A DNA stretch of 64,000 bases from RHKX01 sp963823275 (lineage in GTDB: Bacteria; Actinomycetota; Thermoleophilia; Solirubrobacterales; 70-9), in the NCBI GenBank assembly GCA_963823275.1, contig CAWGKW010000001.1, forward strand, positions 744,001 to 808,000. The letters are read 5' to 3'. Positions within the stretch are counted from its first letter, which is position 1. Every line of letters begins with the position of its first letter. Below are positions 8,227 through 17,522 of the stretch, one piece after another. The notes below the pieces were generated by a model, which saw only the letters and a list, made by a program, of their open reading frames with translations, was not told where the DNA came from and did no database searches. A program made the position numbers and the translations under genes.

Positions 8227-8859
8227 CTAACTGCTGCGTTTTCCGATCGCGGTCCGGAGGAGCGGGATTAGGGCCGTCGTCGCGAGTGCTACCCAGCCGT
8301 TGAGGAAGGCGACCGGGACGGCGATGAGATAGACGATTGGCGCCACCGCGATCTTTCGCGTGATCATGCTCACGTGCGCGAGTGGGACGTTCGGGTGGAA
8401 GTGGCCCTTCGCTTTCGGGTAGGCCACCATTGCCAGCAGGGTAAGCCCGGCCATTGCCATCACTCCCGAATAGCAGGCGACAGCGAGCCCGTTCGGAACG
8501 TAATCGGCCAACAGGCCGGCGACGAAGGGGATGAAGGCGATGACCAACAAGAAGATCAGGTTGATGATCACCAGCGGCCCATCGATTCTGCGCAGATGCG
8601 AGAAGACGAGTCGGTGGCTGAGCCAGTAGTAGGCGATGACACCGAAGCTCAGGACGAAACCGAAGACCTGTGGCCGCAATTGCCAGAGCGCATCGGCGAG
8701 TTCGTTGTCGACGAGAGCGTTGGGGATCTCGGGTATGGCGATGTCGAGGACGAGCAGGGTGATCGCGATGGCGACTACGCCATCGGTAAGGGCGGCGACG
8801 CGGCTGACGTCCTCGGTATTGCCGGATGCTGCATCTGGGGTCGTGTCTGCTGAATCCAC
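8227..8859 (-). CDS. TMEM175-like (DUF1211) potassium channel
   Basis: About 210 aa from a GTG (VDSADTT); a GGAG sequence lies about 13 bases upstream. A longer frame exists to 8949, but its extra 30 residues look non-coding. The signature is RVAALTDGVVAIAITLLVLD, the first helix of bacterial TMEM175 channels, whose conserved RxxxFSDG appears here as RVAALTDG. Five further hydrophobic helices follow. Family members conduct K+ as tetramers. The Phe and Ser of the FSD motif are Leu and Thr here, which could alter gating. Confidence 0.75.
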   Translation of the reverse strand: MDSADTTPDAASGNTEDVSRVAALTDGVVAIAITLLVLDIAIPEIPNALVDNELADALWQLRPQVFGFVLSFGVIAYYWLSHRLVFSHLRRIDGPLVIINLIFLLVIAFIPFVAGLLADYVPNGLAVACYSGVMAMAGLTLLAMVAYPKAKGHFHPNVPLAHVSMITRKIAVAPIVYLIAVPVAFLNGWVALATTALIPLLRTAIGKRSS

Positions 8860-9278
8860 GCTTGGACAGGTTCTCCAGATCGGCGCTGATGCCTGCTGCG
8901 AGGCTGCGGCTTCCGGTGGGGTGAGCCCGGTGAGCGCGTTCAAGGTCAAGATCGAGGGCGTGGGCTTGGCGGCGGCAAGAAGCGCACTTGAAGCTGCCGG
9001 TATCCAGCCGCACGGCGCTGGTTGGGATCAGCACGAGGGCGAGTATGGGGAGGTAGTAGCCCCGCAGATCCGCGTCCAGGTTGACGCAGACGACGCCAGC
9101 GACGCCGAGGATCGCGTCCGCAAGGTCCGTGGCCGGTACCGACTTCGCCATCGTGGCAGAGCCGCTCTAGACGGTTCCACGAGGTGAACTGCTGACGAAC
9201 GGGGACGTGGCGGCCTTAGCGCCGGGTTGAAACGACGCTGACGCTGCTGTCCGGGCCAATTCCGGTAGACACCGAGGG
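8860..9278. other. Gap between TMEM175-like and YihY genes
   Basis: A minus-strand frame from an ATG at 9151 begins MAKSVPATDLADAILGVAGV and has a hydrophobic stretch YYLPILALVLI. It then degrades into Arg-rich sequence. It may be a decayed small membrane protein. No ribosome-binding site is visible and I do not call a gene. Confidence 0.3.
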
Positions 9279-10163
9279 ATGCGAACCCGAGCGGCACGAC
9301 TTCGACTCCGAGATGTCGACCGTCGAGTGGTGGTCGACGCGCTGAACAGGTTTCTGGACGACCATCTGGTCGACTGGGGTGCAGCACTGACTTTCTACGC
9401 TGCGATTTCGCTTATCCCAGCGCTCGTCGTTGTGATCGGTCTCATCGGATTGCTAGGCGATCCGGTGCTCGATGACATCCGCCATAACCTGAGCCAGCAA
9501 GGCCAGACGCCGTTGCGGGACATGGTGCTTCAAGTCGTCGCCGGCGTCGAGCGGAGATCAACCGCCGGAGTCACCCTGTTGGTGGGGTTGGCCGGTGCCG
9601 TCTGGAGCGCTTCGGCTTTCGTCGGCGCCTTCTTGCGCGCTTCCGCGATCGTGCACGGCCGGGTCGTTCGCTATCCATTCCTCAAGCTGCGGCGCCTACA
9701 GCTGGTGGTGACCTTCGCGACGGTTCTCGCGATCTCTGGTACCGCGATCGTTGTCATCGTCACGGGCCCGGTCGCTGACGGGATCGCATCACTGTTCGGT
9801 CTTGACCAAGCCGTTTCCATCGCCTGGGAAATTGGCAAGTGGCCGCTCCTAATCGTCTTCATCCTCGGGATCTTCGGGGTCTTGTATTGGGCGTCGTTCG
9901 ACGATCGCAGCGATCGCGGCTTTCAGCTGATAACTCCCGGTGGCGTCATCGCAATGGCAACGTGGCTGCTCGGATCTGCTGCCTACGCCGTCTACGTCGA
10001 TCGGATCGCCAACTACAGCACCATCTACGGGAGTCTGGCGGCGGTCATCGGCTTCCTCATCTGGCTATGGGGATCGAACATGGCAATGCTTTACGGCGTC
10101 GAGCTCAATGACTGCCTCGAGCGCCGATTAGATGGCCGTGGCGACAAGGACGCGCACGCATGA
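9279..10163 (+). CDS. YihY/BrkB family inner-membrane protein
   Basis: 294 aa. The N-terminus contains the family signature DWGAALTFYAAISLIPALVV (about residues 31-50), followed by six predicted membrane helices. Family motifs VGLAGAVWSASAFVGAFLRA and IANYSTIYGSLAAVIGFLIW are clear. These widespread membrane proteins were once called ribonuclease BN; their transport or structural role remains unclear. GAGGG lies 4 bases before the ATG. The last bases overlap a tiny unrelated frame and no operon partner follows. Confidence 0.88.
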   Translation: MRTRAARLRLRDVDRRVVVDALNRFLDDHLVDWGAALTFYAAISLIPALVVVIGLIGLLGDPVLDDIRHNLSQQGQTPLRDMVLQVVAGVERRSTAGVTLLVGLAGAVWSASAFVGAFLRASAIVHGRVVRYPFLKLRRLQLVVTFATVLAISGTAIVVIVTGPVADGIASLFGLDQAVSIAWEIGKWPLLIVFILGIFGVLYWASFDDRSDRGFQLITPGGVIAMATWLLGSAAYAVYVDRIANYSTIYGSLAAVIGFLIWLWGSNMAMLYGVELNDCLERRLDGRGDKDAHA

Positions 10164-10295
10164 CAGCCGCGGGCACTGGTCGTATGCCCCGTTTCATCGC
10201 GAAGATGAATACCACCCTCGGTTAGCACTCGCGCCACCTTGCCCTCGGATCTCCTCACGTCGTGGAGAGACTCATCCGCTCAAATCCTGTCGGGG

Positions 10296-10343
10296 ATCGG
10301 TTCTCGCTGCCACCGCTTGCTCATGCGGGTTGGAGGGCCTCCG
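10296..10343 (-). repeat. Second dispersed repeat, copy near the hydrolase-cyclase gene
   Basis: Near copy of 57-103: both start ATCGGTTCTCGCT, then an imperfect hairpin around CCGCTTG, then a second small palindrome (GGAGGGCCTCC here, CGGACGTCCG there). Both sit just downstream of a minus-strand stop codon. The reverse strand includes GCAGCGAGAACCGAT, related to the core of the copy A-D repeat. Confidence 0.5.
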
Positions 10344-10382
10344 AATTGCAGAAAACGCGGGGACGGGGTTTCGGCGTCTCGA

Positions 10383-11714
10383 CTAATCAGCGACCGCAAA
10401 GATTCGCCACGGTCCGGGCACTCCCTTGAGGTCGTGTTCGCCGCGGTCGGTCAGCGTCTGGCCCGAGCCGACGCTGAGGTCGCGGACCGTGCTGCTGACG
10501 AGTACCTCGCTCGGCCCGGCGAGGCCACTCACACGCGCGCCGATATGGACGGCGAGCCCGCCGACGTCGTCGTCGGGGAACAGTTCGCATTCGCCGGTGT
10601 GCAGTCCGGCACGGATCTCCAGGCCCAGGTCCCGAACCCGGTCGCGGATCGAGGTGGCGCTGCTGATCGCGCGGCTGGGACCGTCGAAGACGGCGAGGGC
10701 ACCGTCGCCGAGGGACTTCACGAAGCGCCCGCGGTGACGTTCGACCTCCTCGCGCACCACGCGATCGTGGCGCTCAAGCAACGACCGCCAGGCTGCGTCG
10801 CCCAGCTCCGCGGCACGCTCGGTCGAGCCGACTATGTCGGTGAACAGCACCGTGGCGAGCACGCGGTCGCTGACGACCGGTCGCCTTACCCCGGTCAGGA
10901 AGTGCTGAATCTCGTCGGCAAACGCGTCCTCGGCACCGACCCAGAGGGCTCCGTCTCCGGGAACCTCGACGTAGTCTGCGTTCGGGATGTGCTCGGCAAC
11001 GTAGCGCGAGTGGCGCTCGTCCAGGTAGGTGTCGCCCTCGAGGCGCAGCACGAGCGTCGGGCACTGCACGCTCGGAAGGACGTCACGCACATCCGTCTCG
11101 CCGATCGCCGTCAGCGCGGCGGCGGCAGCAGCAGGGCTCATCGCCAGGCGCTGCATGCGCGCCGCCAGAGTTCGGATTCGTTCGTTCCCGTCGGCAAGAA
11201 GCGAAGCCAAAGGGTTGGCGGGCGAGTCGGTCCCCCACGATTCGACGATGGCCTTGACGAACTCAACGCGCTCCTCGACCCGAGGTGCCCACTCGTATCC
11301 CGGTCCTGCGACAAGTCGGGGTTGCGGTGAGGCGAGGACGAGTGCCCGGACCAGGTCCGGATGGGATGCAGCGAACAACGCCGTCAAGCCGCAGCCTTCG
11401 AGGAAGGACATCAACACCGGCTGCTCGGCGCCGACCGCGTCGATCACCGCCTGCACGTCATCGATCGTCTCCTCCAGCGGAGTCGCGCCGGCGGTCCCGT
11501 CGGACATCCCGCTCCCGCGCCGGTCGAACAGGATCAACCGGGCAAACGATGAGAGCTGTCCGAACAGACGCGCGAAGCTCGGCAGCTCCCAGAACAGCTC
11601 GATGTTCGACAGGTAAGGCGGGACCACTAAGACGTCGAGTGGTCCCTCGCCCGCGGCCTGGTAGGCGATCTGCAGATCGCCGCTGCGGGCGTAATGGGTC
11701 TCGGGGACGTCCAT
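10383..11714 (-). CDS. Alpha/beta-hydrolase fold fused to class III nucleotide cyclase
   Basis: About 443 aa from the ATG of MDVPETHYARSG; a further ATG 10 codons upstream is possible. Residues 1-270 are an alpha/beta hydrolase of the type often fused to actinobacterial cyclases (IAYQ..GEGP..LILFDRRGSG). The position of the nucleophile elbow reads SFLEGCG instead of GxSxG, so the Ser is replaced by Leu105. The domain is therefore probably a non-catalytic ligand sensor. Residues about 280-443 are the cyclase: LFTDIVGST (metal Asp), VKSLGDGALA and the VHIGARVSGLA segment. The usual transition-state Asn is Ile/Gly-like here, so activity should be tested. It is one of three cyclases in the window. 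Confidence 0.82.
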   Translation of the reverse strand: MDVPETHYARSGDLQIAYQAAGEGPLDVLVVPPYLSNIELFWELPSFARLFGQLSSFARLILFDRRGSGMSDGTAGATPLEETIDDVQAVIDAVGAEQPVLMSFLEGCGLTALFAASHPDLVRALVLASPQPRLVAGPGYEWAPRVEERVEFVKAIVESWGTDSPANPLASLLADGNERIRTLAARMQRLAMSPAAAAAALTAIGETDVRDVLPSVQCPTLVLRLEGDTYLDERHSRYVAEHIPNADYVEVPGDGALWVGAEDAFADEIQHFLTGVRRPVVSDRVLATVLFTDIVGSTERAAELGDAAWRSLLERHDRVVREEVERHRGRFVKSLGDGALAVFDGPSRAISSATSIRDRVRDLGLEIRAGLHTGECELFPDDDVGGLAVHIGARVSGLAGPSEVLVSSTVRDLSVGSGQTLTDRGEHDLKGVPGPWRIFAVAD

Positions 11715-11800
11715 CGGGCCCACAGTACCCACGGCTTGGCTCACCGGGGCACCTCGGCAGCGGGCCGCTCCCGTTTGCGATCAGGAGCGATGGCCCAGGG

Positions 11801-12170
11801 TCAGATCGGCAAGCGCACTCGCTCGACTATCCGTGCGTCGTAGCGAGAGACGAATCGGGTCCCCGCTATGTTCGTCAGGGTGACGCTCGAGCCCTCCGCA
11901 AGGAGGGCTTTCGCGTTCTCGAAGGCCTCTGCAACGCCCCAGACACTGTGGCGCTGATCGCGACGCGGCCCTCCGTCTTGTCGTAGGCGATCTGAAGGTC
12001 GAAGGATTCGAAGACCTGGCGCTTGATCTGCGGAGATGCGGTCCGGAGGGCTTCGGTGAGGTCCGGGAGGCGATCGAGCTGGCTGAGAAACTCCTCATCC
12101 TCGGCTTCCTGCCGTTCTGCTCCCAATTCTCCCAGCGCCTCCTCGAGAGCTTCCTTCTGCTCTCTCAGCT
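11801..12170 (-). pseudogene. 3' remnant of a serine recombinase gene, frameshifted
   Basis: The minus frame encodes a Glu-rich helix (SELREQKEALEEALGEL) and then LPDLTEALRTASPQIKRQVF, FDLQIAYDKTEGRVAISATV. This is the C-terminal end of large serine recombinases. A one-base shift near 11925-11940 is needed to continue as AFENAKALLAEGSSVTLTN, IAGTRFVSRYDARIVERVR and LPI, with stop at 11801. The catalytic N-terminal domain is absent. The upstream edge coincides with the stop codon of the P-type ATPase gene. The final 45 bp are the same sequence as dispersed repeats A, B and D. Confidence 0.7.
11823..11911. repeat. Dispersed repeat, copy C, inside the recombinase remnant
   Basis: 11823-11869 matches the 45-bp core of copies A, B and D. 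The adjoining hairpin GCCCTCC-GCAA-GGAGGGC (about 11891-11908) occupies the place of their terminator hairpin but has a different sequence. Here the hairpin is coding sequence for KALLAEG of the recombinase. This copy links the intergenic repeat to a mobile element. Confidence 0.6.
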
Positions 12171-12172
12171 CG

Positions 12173-14926
12173 CTACCGCAGTGAGTGGCGGCCGGCTAGA
12201 GCGCGGCGCCTCCTTGTCCACGCCTTCTCGAGCTCGACGAATCCGTAGTAGGACAGGGCAATCGTCGCGATCAGCAACCAATGTCCCGCCTCGAGCGGCT
12301 CGAGGTCGAACACGTCACGGAGCGGCGCCACGGCGACCAGTGCGACCTGGAGGACGATTGTGCCGGCGACCGCTGCGACCAGCATCGGGTTCGTGAAGAA
12401 GCCGAGGCGCGCCAGTGAGACGCGCTCAGACCGCATCGCGAAGCTGGCCGCGAGCTCGGCGAATGCGATCGTCGTGAACAGCACCGTCTGCCAGGCGTCG
12501 TCGCCGCCGTTCCAGAGGAGGTAGACGGGGACGAGTGTCAGCACCGTCAGCGCGGCGCCGCGCGTGAGGATCCTGCGACCGCGGTCGGAGCCGAGCAGGC
12601 TCTCCCCTATCGCAGTCGGCGGGCGCTGCATCAAGCCCGGCTCGGCCGGCTCGACGGCGAGCGCCATCGCCGGCAATCCGTCGGTCACCAGGTTGAGCCA
12701 GAGGATCTGCAGCGGCAGCAGAGGTATCGGCATCCCGAGGAGCGGCCCGAGCACCATCACCGCCACCTCGGCGACGTTGCCGCTGAGGATGTTGCGGATG
12801 AACTTGCGGATGTTGTCGAAGACGACGCGACCCTCGGCGACGGCGCCAACGATCGTCGCGAAGTTGTCGTCCTGGAGGATCATGTCTCCGGCGTCCTTGG
12901 TGACGTCGGTGCCGGCGATACCCATCGCGACGCCGATGTCGGCCTGCGCGAGCGCCGGCGCGTCGTTGACGCCGTCACCCGTCATCGCGACGACCTCGCC
13001 CTCGCGCTGAAGCGCCTCGACGATCCGCAGCTTGTCCTCCGGCGCGACGCGGGCGAAGACCGTGGTGCGGCGGACGGTCTCAGCGAGGGCCGGGTCGCTG
13101 AGCCCGTCGAGCTCGGCCCCGGTGACCGGCTCGGTGTCCTCGTCGGCGAGGCCGAGGTCGCGCGCGATCGCGACCGCCGTCAGCGGGTGATCGCCGGTGA
13201 TCATCAGCGGCCTGATGCCGGCCTCGCGGCAGGTGCCGATAGCGTCGCGCACCTCCGGGCGCGCTGGGTCGACCATACCCTCGAGCCCGAGCAGCATCAG
13301 GCCCGACTCGACGGCTTCACCGGCGGGCAGCTCCTCGTCGGCGGGCCATGCGCGCATTGCGACGCCGAGCACGCGGACGCCCTGCGAGGCGAGCTCGTCG
13401 CCGGCGGCAAGCGCCCGGTCGCGCTGACCGCCGTCGAGCGGCGCCATCTCGTCACCGATTGCGACCGTGTCGCAGCATGTCAGCAGCTCGTCGAGCGCGC
13501 CCTTGGTGAAGGCGACGCGGATGCCGGTGCCGGCTATGTCCCCGAGCGCGAACAGCTCACGCAGCTGCTCGGGGACGTCGTCGGGGCGGTCGGGCAAAGC
13601 GTGAATCGTCGTCATCCGCTTCCGCGACGAGTCGAACGGCACCTCGTCGATTCGCGGCGCGGCCCGCTCGAGCGTGTCCTTGTCGAGCCCGTAGCGATGG
13701 GTGACCGCGATCAGGGCCGCCTCGGTGGGGTCCCCAACCAGCGAGCCGTCGACACCGACCGACGCGTCGTTGCAGAGCGCGCCTCCGGCAAGGAGCAGAC
13801 GCAGCGGGGGGGTTTCGCGCAGCGCCTCCGGCCCGATCTCGTGGGAGGCGTCCGCATCAGTGAGGTCGTGGCGGTCCCCGGCCATGTCCAGGACGACCAC
13901 CGTCATTCGGTTCTGAGTCAGCGTCCCGGTCTTATCGGAGCAGATCGCCGTCACCGACCCGAGCGTCTCCACGGCGAACAGGCGGCGGATCAGCGCCCGC
14001 CGCTGAAGCATCCGCTGGGCACCGAGGGTGAGTGTGATCGTGACGACTGCCGGCAGGCTCTCCGGTATCGCCGCCACTGCGAGGCTCACCGCGCCCAGCA
14101 TCAGGGTGTCGAGGGGCTCGCCGCGGGCGAGCTCGATCGCGAAGACGATCAGGACGATCACGCCCGCAGCCAGGCCGAGGCGGCGAACCAGCGAGTCGAG
14201 GCGCTGCTGCAGTGGTGTCTTGCCGACCTCAGCGTCCCGCAGGAGCTCCGCGACGCGGCCGAGCTCCGCCTTCATCCCGGTCGCTGTGACGATCATGCCG
14301 CCGCGCCCGACGGCGACGCTCGTGCCCGAGTAGGCCATCGAACTGCGGCCGGCCAGCTCAGTCGAGGCGTCGACCGGATCGGGCTCCTTGTCGGACGGCG
14401 CCGACTCGCCGGTCAGCGCCGACTCCTCGATCCGCAGCGCGTGCGCCTCGACGAGCCGACCGTCGGCGGGGACCATCGAACCCGAATCGAGCCGGACGAG
14501 ATCACCTGGCACCAGCTCACGCACGGGCACCTCGCGTGAGCGACCACCGCGGACCACCTCCGCGGCCGGCATGGCCATCGCCTGCAGCAAGGCGATCGCC
14601 CGCTCGGCCCGGTACTCCTGCCGAAACCCGATCCAGGCGTTCAGGGCGACGACGACCAGGATCACGACCGCCTCGGTGATGTCTCCGAGCGCAGCCGAAA
14701 GGATGCCCGCCCCAATCAACAGCAGGATCATCGGCGAGGCCAGCTGATCGACCAGGATCTTGCCCGGCCGCGGCTCGGCTCCGCTCTCGAGTTCGTTCGG
14801 GCCGAAGCTCTCGAGCAGCTCGGCGGCCCGCTCTTCACTCAGTCCACGGTGAGGGTCACTGCCGAGCCGCTCGGCGACCGCCCCGATAGGACTTGCGTGA
14901 TCGGGGCGGGCCCCCGCTGAATCCAC
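12173..14926 (-). CDS. Cation-transporting P-type ATPase (P2-like)
   Basis: 917 aa, full length for the Ca2+/Na+-type P2 ATPases. Visible: N-terminal cation-ATPase domain (LSEERAAELLESFGPNEL), actuator TGES (172-175), membrane motif IPESLP (288-293), phosphorylation site Asp331 in SDKTGTLTQNR, nucleotide-site KGA, hinge TGDGVNDAPAL, and a C-terminal bundle of six helices. The pump couples ATP hydrolysis to cation export. Ca2+ or Mn2+ are likely, but the ion cannot be fixed from motifs alone. The start codon is followed upstream by dispersed repeat copy D. The gene stops where the recombinase remnant begins, so its 3' flank has been rearranged. Confidence 0.9.
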   Translation of the reverse strand: MDSAGARPDHASPIGAVAERLGSDPHRGLSEERAAELLESFGPNELESGAEPRPGKILVDQLASPMILLLIGAGILSAALGDITEAVVILVVVALNAWIGFRQEYRAERAIALLQAMAMPAAEVVRGGRSREVPVRELVPGDLVRLDSGSMVPADGRLVEAHALRIEESALTGESAPSDKEPDPVDASTELAGRSSMAYSGTSVAVGRGGMIVTATGMKAELGRVAELLRDAEVGKTPLQQRLDSLVRRLGLAAGVIVLIVFAIELARGEPLDTLMLGAVSLAVAAIPESLPAVVTITLTLGAQRMLQRRALIRRLFAVETLGSVTAICSDKTGTLTQNRMTVVVLDMAGDRHDLTDADASHEIGPEALRETPPLRLLLAGGALCNDASVGVDGSLVGDPTEAALIAVTHRYGLDKDTLERAAPRIDEVPFDSSRKRMTTIHALPDRPDDVPEQLRELFALGDIAGTGIRVAFTKGALDELLTCCDTVAIGDEMAPLDGGQRDRALAAGDELASQGVRVLGVAMRAWPADEELPAGEAVESGLMLLGLEGMVDPARPEVRDAIGTCREAGIRPLMITGDHPLTAVAIARDLGLADEDTEPVTGAELDGLSDPALAETVRRTTVFARVAPEDKLRIVEALQREGEVVAMTGDGVNDAPALAQADIGVAMGIAGTDVTKDAGDMILQDDNFATIVGAVAEGRVVFDNIRKFIRNILSGNVAEVAVMVLGPLLGMPIPLLPLQILWLNLVTDGLPAMALAVEPAEPGLMQRPPTAIGESLLGSDRGRRILTRGAALTVLTLVPVYLLWNGGDDAWQTVLFTTIAFAELAASFAMRSERVSLARLGFFTNPMLVAAVAGTIVLQVALVAVAPLRDVFDLEPLEAGHWLLIATIALSYYGFVELEKAWTRRRRALAGRHSLR

Positions 14927-14990
14927 CCGCTCAGAATAAGGCGGCCCACACCGTCGGCGGCTCAGCCCGTACCGTCGACGTCAGCGCTCA

Positions 14991-15070
14991 TGACTATCCG
15001 TGTGTCGCAGCGAGAGACGAATCGGGTCCTCGCTATTGGAAGAAGCCCGCTTGTAGAGCGGGCTTCTTGC
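14991..15070 (+). repeat. Dispersed structured repeat, copy D
   Basis: Matches copies A and B. The second stem is perfect here (AGCGAG with CTCGCT), where A, B and C carry a C that mismatches. The reverse strand reads IARTRFVSRCDTRIVMSA and stop. It ends with a 12-bp terminator hairpin at 15040-15068. It lies upstream of the ATPase gene rather than after a gene stop. Confidence 0.65.
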
Positions 15071-15322
15071 TTTCTGGGGTCGGGGCCGATTGGCGAGCGG
15101 GCATCAATTGGGCATCAATTTCAATGAGCCGGGCCGGGTTTCGCGGACTTTGATCTGGGCAACGTCGATCCCTCGCCCCCCAGGGACGAGCTAAACGTCA
15201 AAGGCTGACGCCCTCCTTACGGCCCGACCTCACATTGGGTTTGAGGTCCTGACGACGTCCACTGGCCAACCAAGGCACAATGCGCACCACCTGAACCCAC
15301 GGATACGAGAAGGAGCCAAGTC

Positions 15323-16917
15323 TTGGCGGAGCCAACGAACGTGATCGACCAGCCCTCGCCGCGGAGGCGTCATCGCGGGCTCGTCTGGACGCTCGTGGTA
15401 CTCGCATCGGTGCTGCTGGTCTTCTCGATCACCGCGAACTGGGTGCAGCGTGCGGTCCTCGACACCGGCGAGGTGACCAAGACGACCGACGAGATCCTCG
15501 CCGACCAGGACGTTCAGGAGCAGCTCAGCGTCTTCGCCGTCGACCAGCTGTACGCCAACGTCGATGTGCAGGGCGCGATTGCTCAACGCCTGCCGCCGCC
15601 CGCCCAGCCGCTCGCGGGTCCGCTCGCTGCGGCGGCCCGGGAGCTCGCGAGCAACGTGGCCGACAAGGCGCTCGCGTCACCTCAGGTCCAGTCGATCGTC
15701 TCGGGCGCCATCGGGAACGCCCATGAGCGGTTCGTGGCCCTGATCGAGGATGAGGGGACGTACGTCTCGACGACCGGGGGCGAAGTCACGCTCGAGTACG
15801 GCAAGGTCATCGCCGACCTCGCCGCCCGGCTCGGGCTTGATCCGGGGGTGATCACCGAGATTCAGAGCTTCGTCCAGAGCTTCTCGCAGAATCTCCAGGA
15901 GACCCTGACGACCGCTCAGAGCAAGATCGAGTCGGTGCGCGCGAATCTCGAGCAGGTCCAGGCCGGACAGCTCGATCCGCCGGCCGAGACGAACCTGCGA
16001 GAGCTCAACCAGCTCGCCGCCCAGTTGACCCGGAAGATCGGCAACCTCGAGGAGCAGATCGCCGGGATCAAGGGCAAGGTCCCCTCCCAGCTTCAGGGCA
16101 AGCTCAAGGAGCTGGACGGCCTGTTGGCCGACGTCAAGGGCCGGCTCGGAGTGCTTGAGCGGCGCACTGCCGCCGTGCTCGCCGATCCGACCGATACCAA
16201 CGTGAGCGCGCTCGACGCCGAGCTCGCATCGCTGCAGTCGAAGATCACCGTGCTACTCGACCGGCAGGTCGTCCAGACCCCCGGCCAGCTGGTGATCATG
16301 GATTCCAGCCAGCTCAGCGGGATCCAGACCCTCGTCTCGGTGCTTCGCAACCTCGGGATCGTGTTGCCGATCCTGGTGGTGCTGCTCTACGTCGTGGCCC
16401 TCTTCCTCGCCAAGGGATGGCGCCGGGAGGCCCTGATCGCCGCCGGCGGGGGATCTTGGCGGCGACGCTCTTCGTGCTCGTGGTCCGGCGGATGGCCGGC
16501 AACGAAGTGACCTCGCTGGCGAGCTCCGAGACGGTGGAGCCCGCCGTGCAGTCCGTCTGGGACATCATCTCCACCAGCCTTCGCGACCGCGCCCGGTTCG
16601 TCCTCGTGGTCGGGCTCGCGTTCATCGGAGGCGGCGCCTTCGCGGGCCCGGGCCGCTATGCGGTCACCGCCCGGCGGCACATCGCCCCCTTCATGCGTGA
16701 GCATCCGGTCGCCGTCTACTCGATCGTCGCCGGGCTCTTCCTGCTCTGGCTTGCGTTCACCCCCGGGATCGACACCATCGGACAGATCCTGGCGATCCTC
16801 GTGCTCGCTGCGCTGGCCGCCGTGGGAGTCGAGGTCCTGCGTCGCCAAACGGCGCGGGAGTTCCCGCCGGCCCCGCCGGTTCAGCGTCCGCCCGCGACCG
16901 GCGCCGCGGACGGCTGA
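15323..16917 (+). CDS. Membrane protein with long extracytoplasmic coiled coil (frameshifted)
   Basis: TTG start with AAGGAG 9-14 bases upstream. Residues 1-40 are a basic tail and one membrane helix. About 45-340 form an outside domain with Gln/Leu-rich coiled coil (LQETLTTAQSKIESVRANLE and onward). A second helix follows at about 345-370 (LGIVLPILVVLLYVVALFLA). The frame then breaks at the G run 16448-16452; adding one G restores GGILAATLFVLVVRRMAG and two more helices to the stop at 16917, for about 530 aa. The clean continuation suggests a sequencing or assembly indel rather than decay. Function unknown. The arrangement suits an envelope scaffold or sensor. Confidence 0.6.
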
Positions 16918-16989
16918 GGCGCCCGCGGCAGCGGGCCCTGGGCACCGCGCCGCGGTAGGCGGTGATCGACGAGCGCCTGATCGGCGCCC

Positions 16990-17360
16990 TGCACCTGAGC
17001 TGGGCCGCTTCCGCGTAGGACGCGGCCAACTCGACGACGTCCCCGCGCACCGGCTCGAAGCTCGGCTCCTCCGGGGCCTTGGAGCGGCGGCGTGCGTGTT
17101 CCCTGATGCGAGTGGCGATCCTGCCCAGACCGCCGCGCCCACCGAGCATCGCCGCGCCGGCGTTAAACGAGGTCACGGCGCTTGCGAGCTGGCGACCGTG
17201 CTTGTGGTACTGCTCGCAGAACTTGCCCAGCTCCTGATCGAGGACCAGCAGCTCAGCGAGAACCGCCTGGGCCTCCTCGGCACGCTTGGTCTCGTGGGCG
17301 ACGTCGGCGATGATCCCGAGCGTCGTCCCGAGCTGCAGCGGGGTTACGACGTAGACGCCG
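16990..17360 (-). pseudogene. C-terminal fragment resembling RmuC
   Basis: The minus frame reads GVYVVTPLQLGTTLGIIADV, then KRAEEAQAVLAELLVLDQEL, GKFCEQYHKHGRQLASAVTS and FNAGAAMLG. The order of a V-x-x-TP-x-L segment, a helical stretch and a KHGxxLxxAVxxFNxAxxxL segment is that of RmuC-type DNA-recombination proteins. The upstream part is missing, and it abuts an amine-oxidase fragment on the other strand. Identification is moderate. Confidence 0.4.
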
Positions 17361-17365
17361 TGCTC

Positions 17366-17520
17366 GCCTTCCTGCCCGGGCAGTACACCCGCTACTACGG
17401 CTATGCGGGTAGATCGGAGGGCCGCGTCCGTTTCGCCGGCGAACACACGCAGACGGACTTTCAGGGCTACCTCGAGGGCGCCATCCGCTCCGGCGAGACG
17501 GCCGCCGGCTCGATCATCGC
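17366..17520 (+). pseudogene. C-terminal fragment of a flavin amine oxidase
   Basis: The plus strand encodes LPGQYTRYYGYAG, then GRVRFAGEHTQTDFQGYLEG and AIRSGETAAGSI. FAGEHT..FQGYLEGAIRSGE is the FAD-binding C-terminal motif of monoamine-oxidase family proteins. The rest of the gene (over 400 codons) is absent. Confidence 0.7.
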
Positions 17521-17522
17521 CC

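Noticed and set aside
10160..10225. A 21-codon frame whose ATG overlaps the YihY stop (ATGA)
   Set aside because: It has no recognisable features and is too short to support without comparative data.
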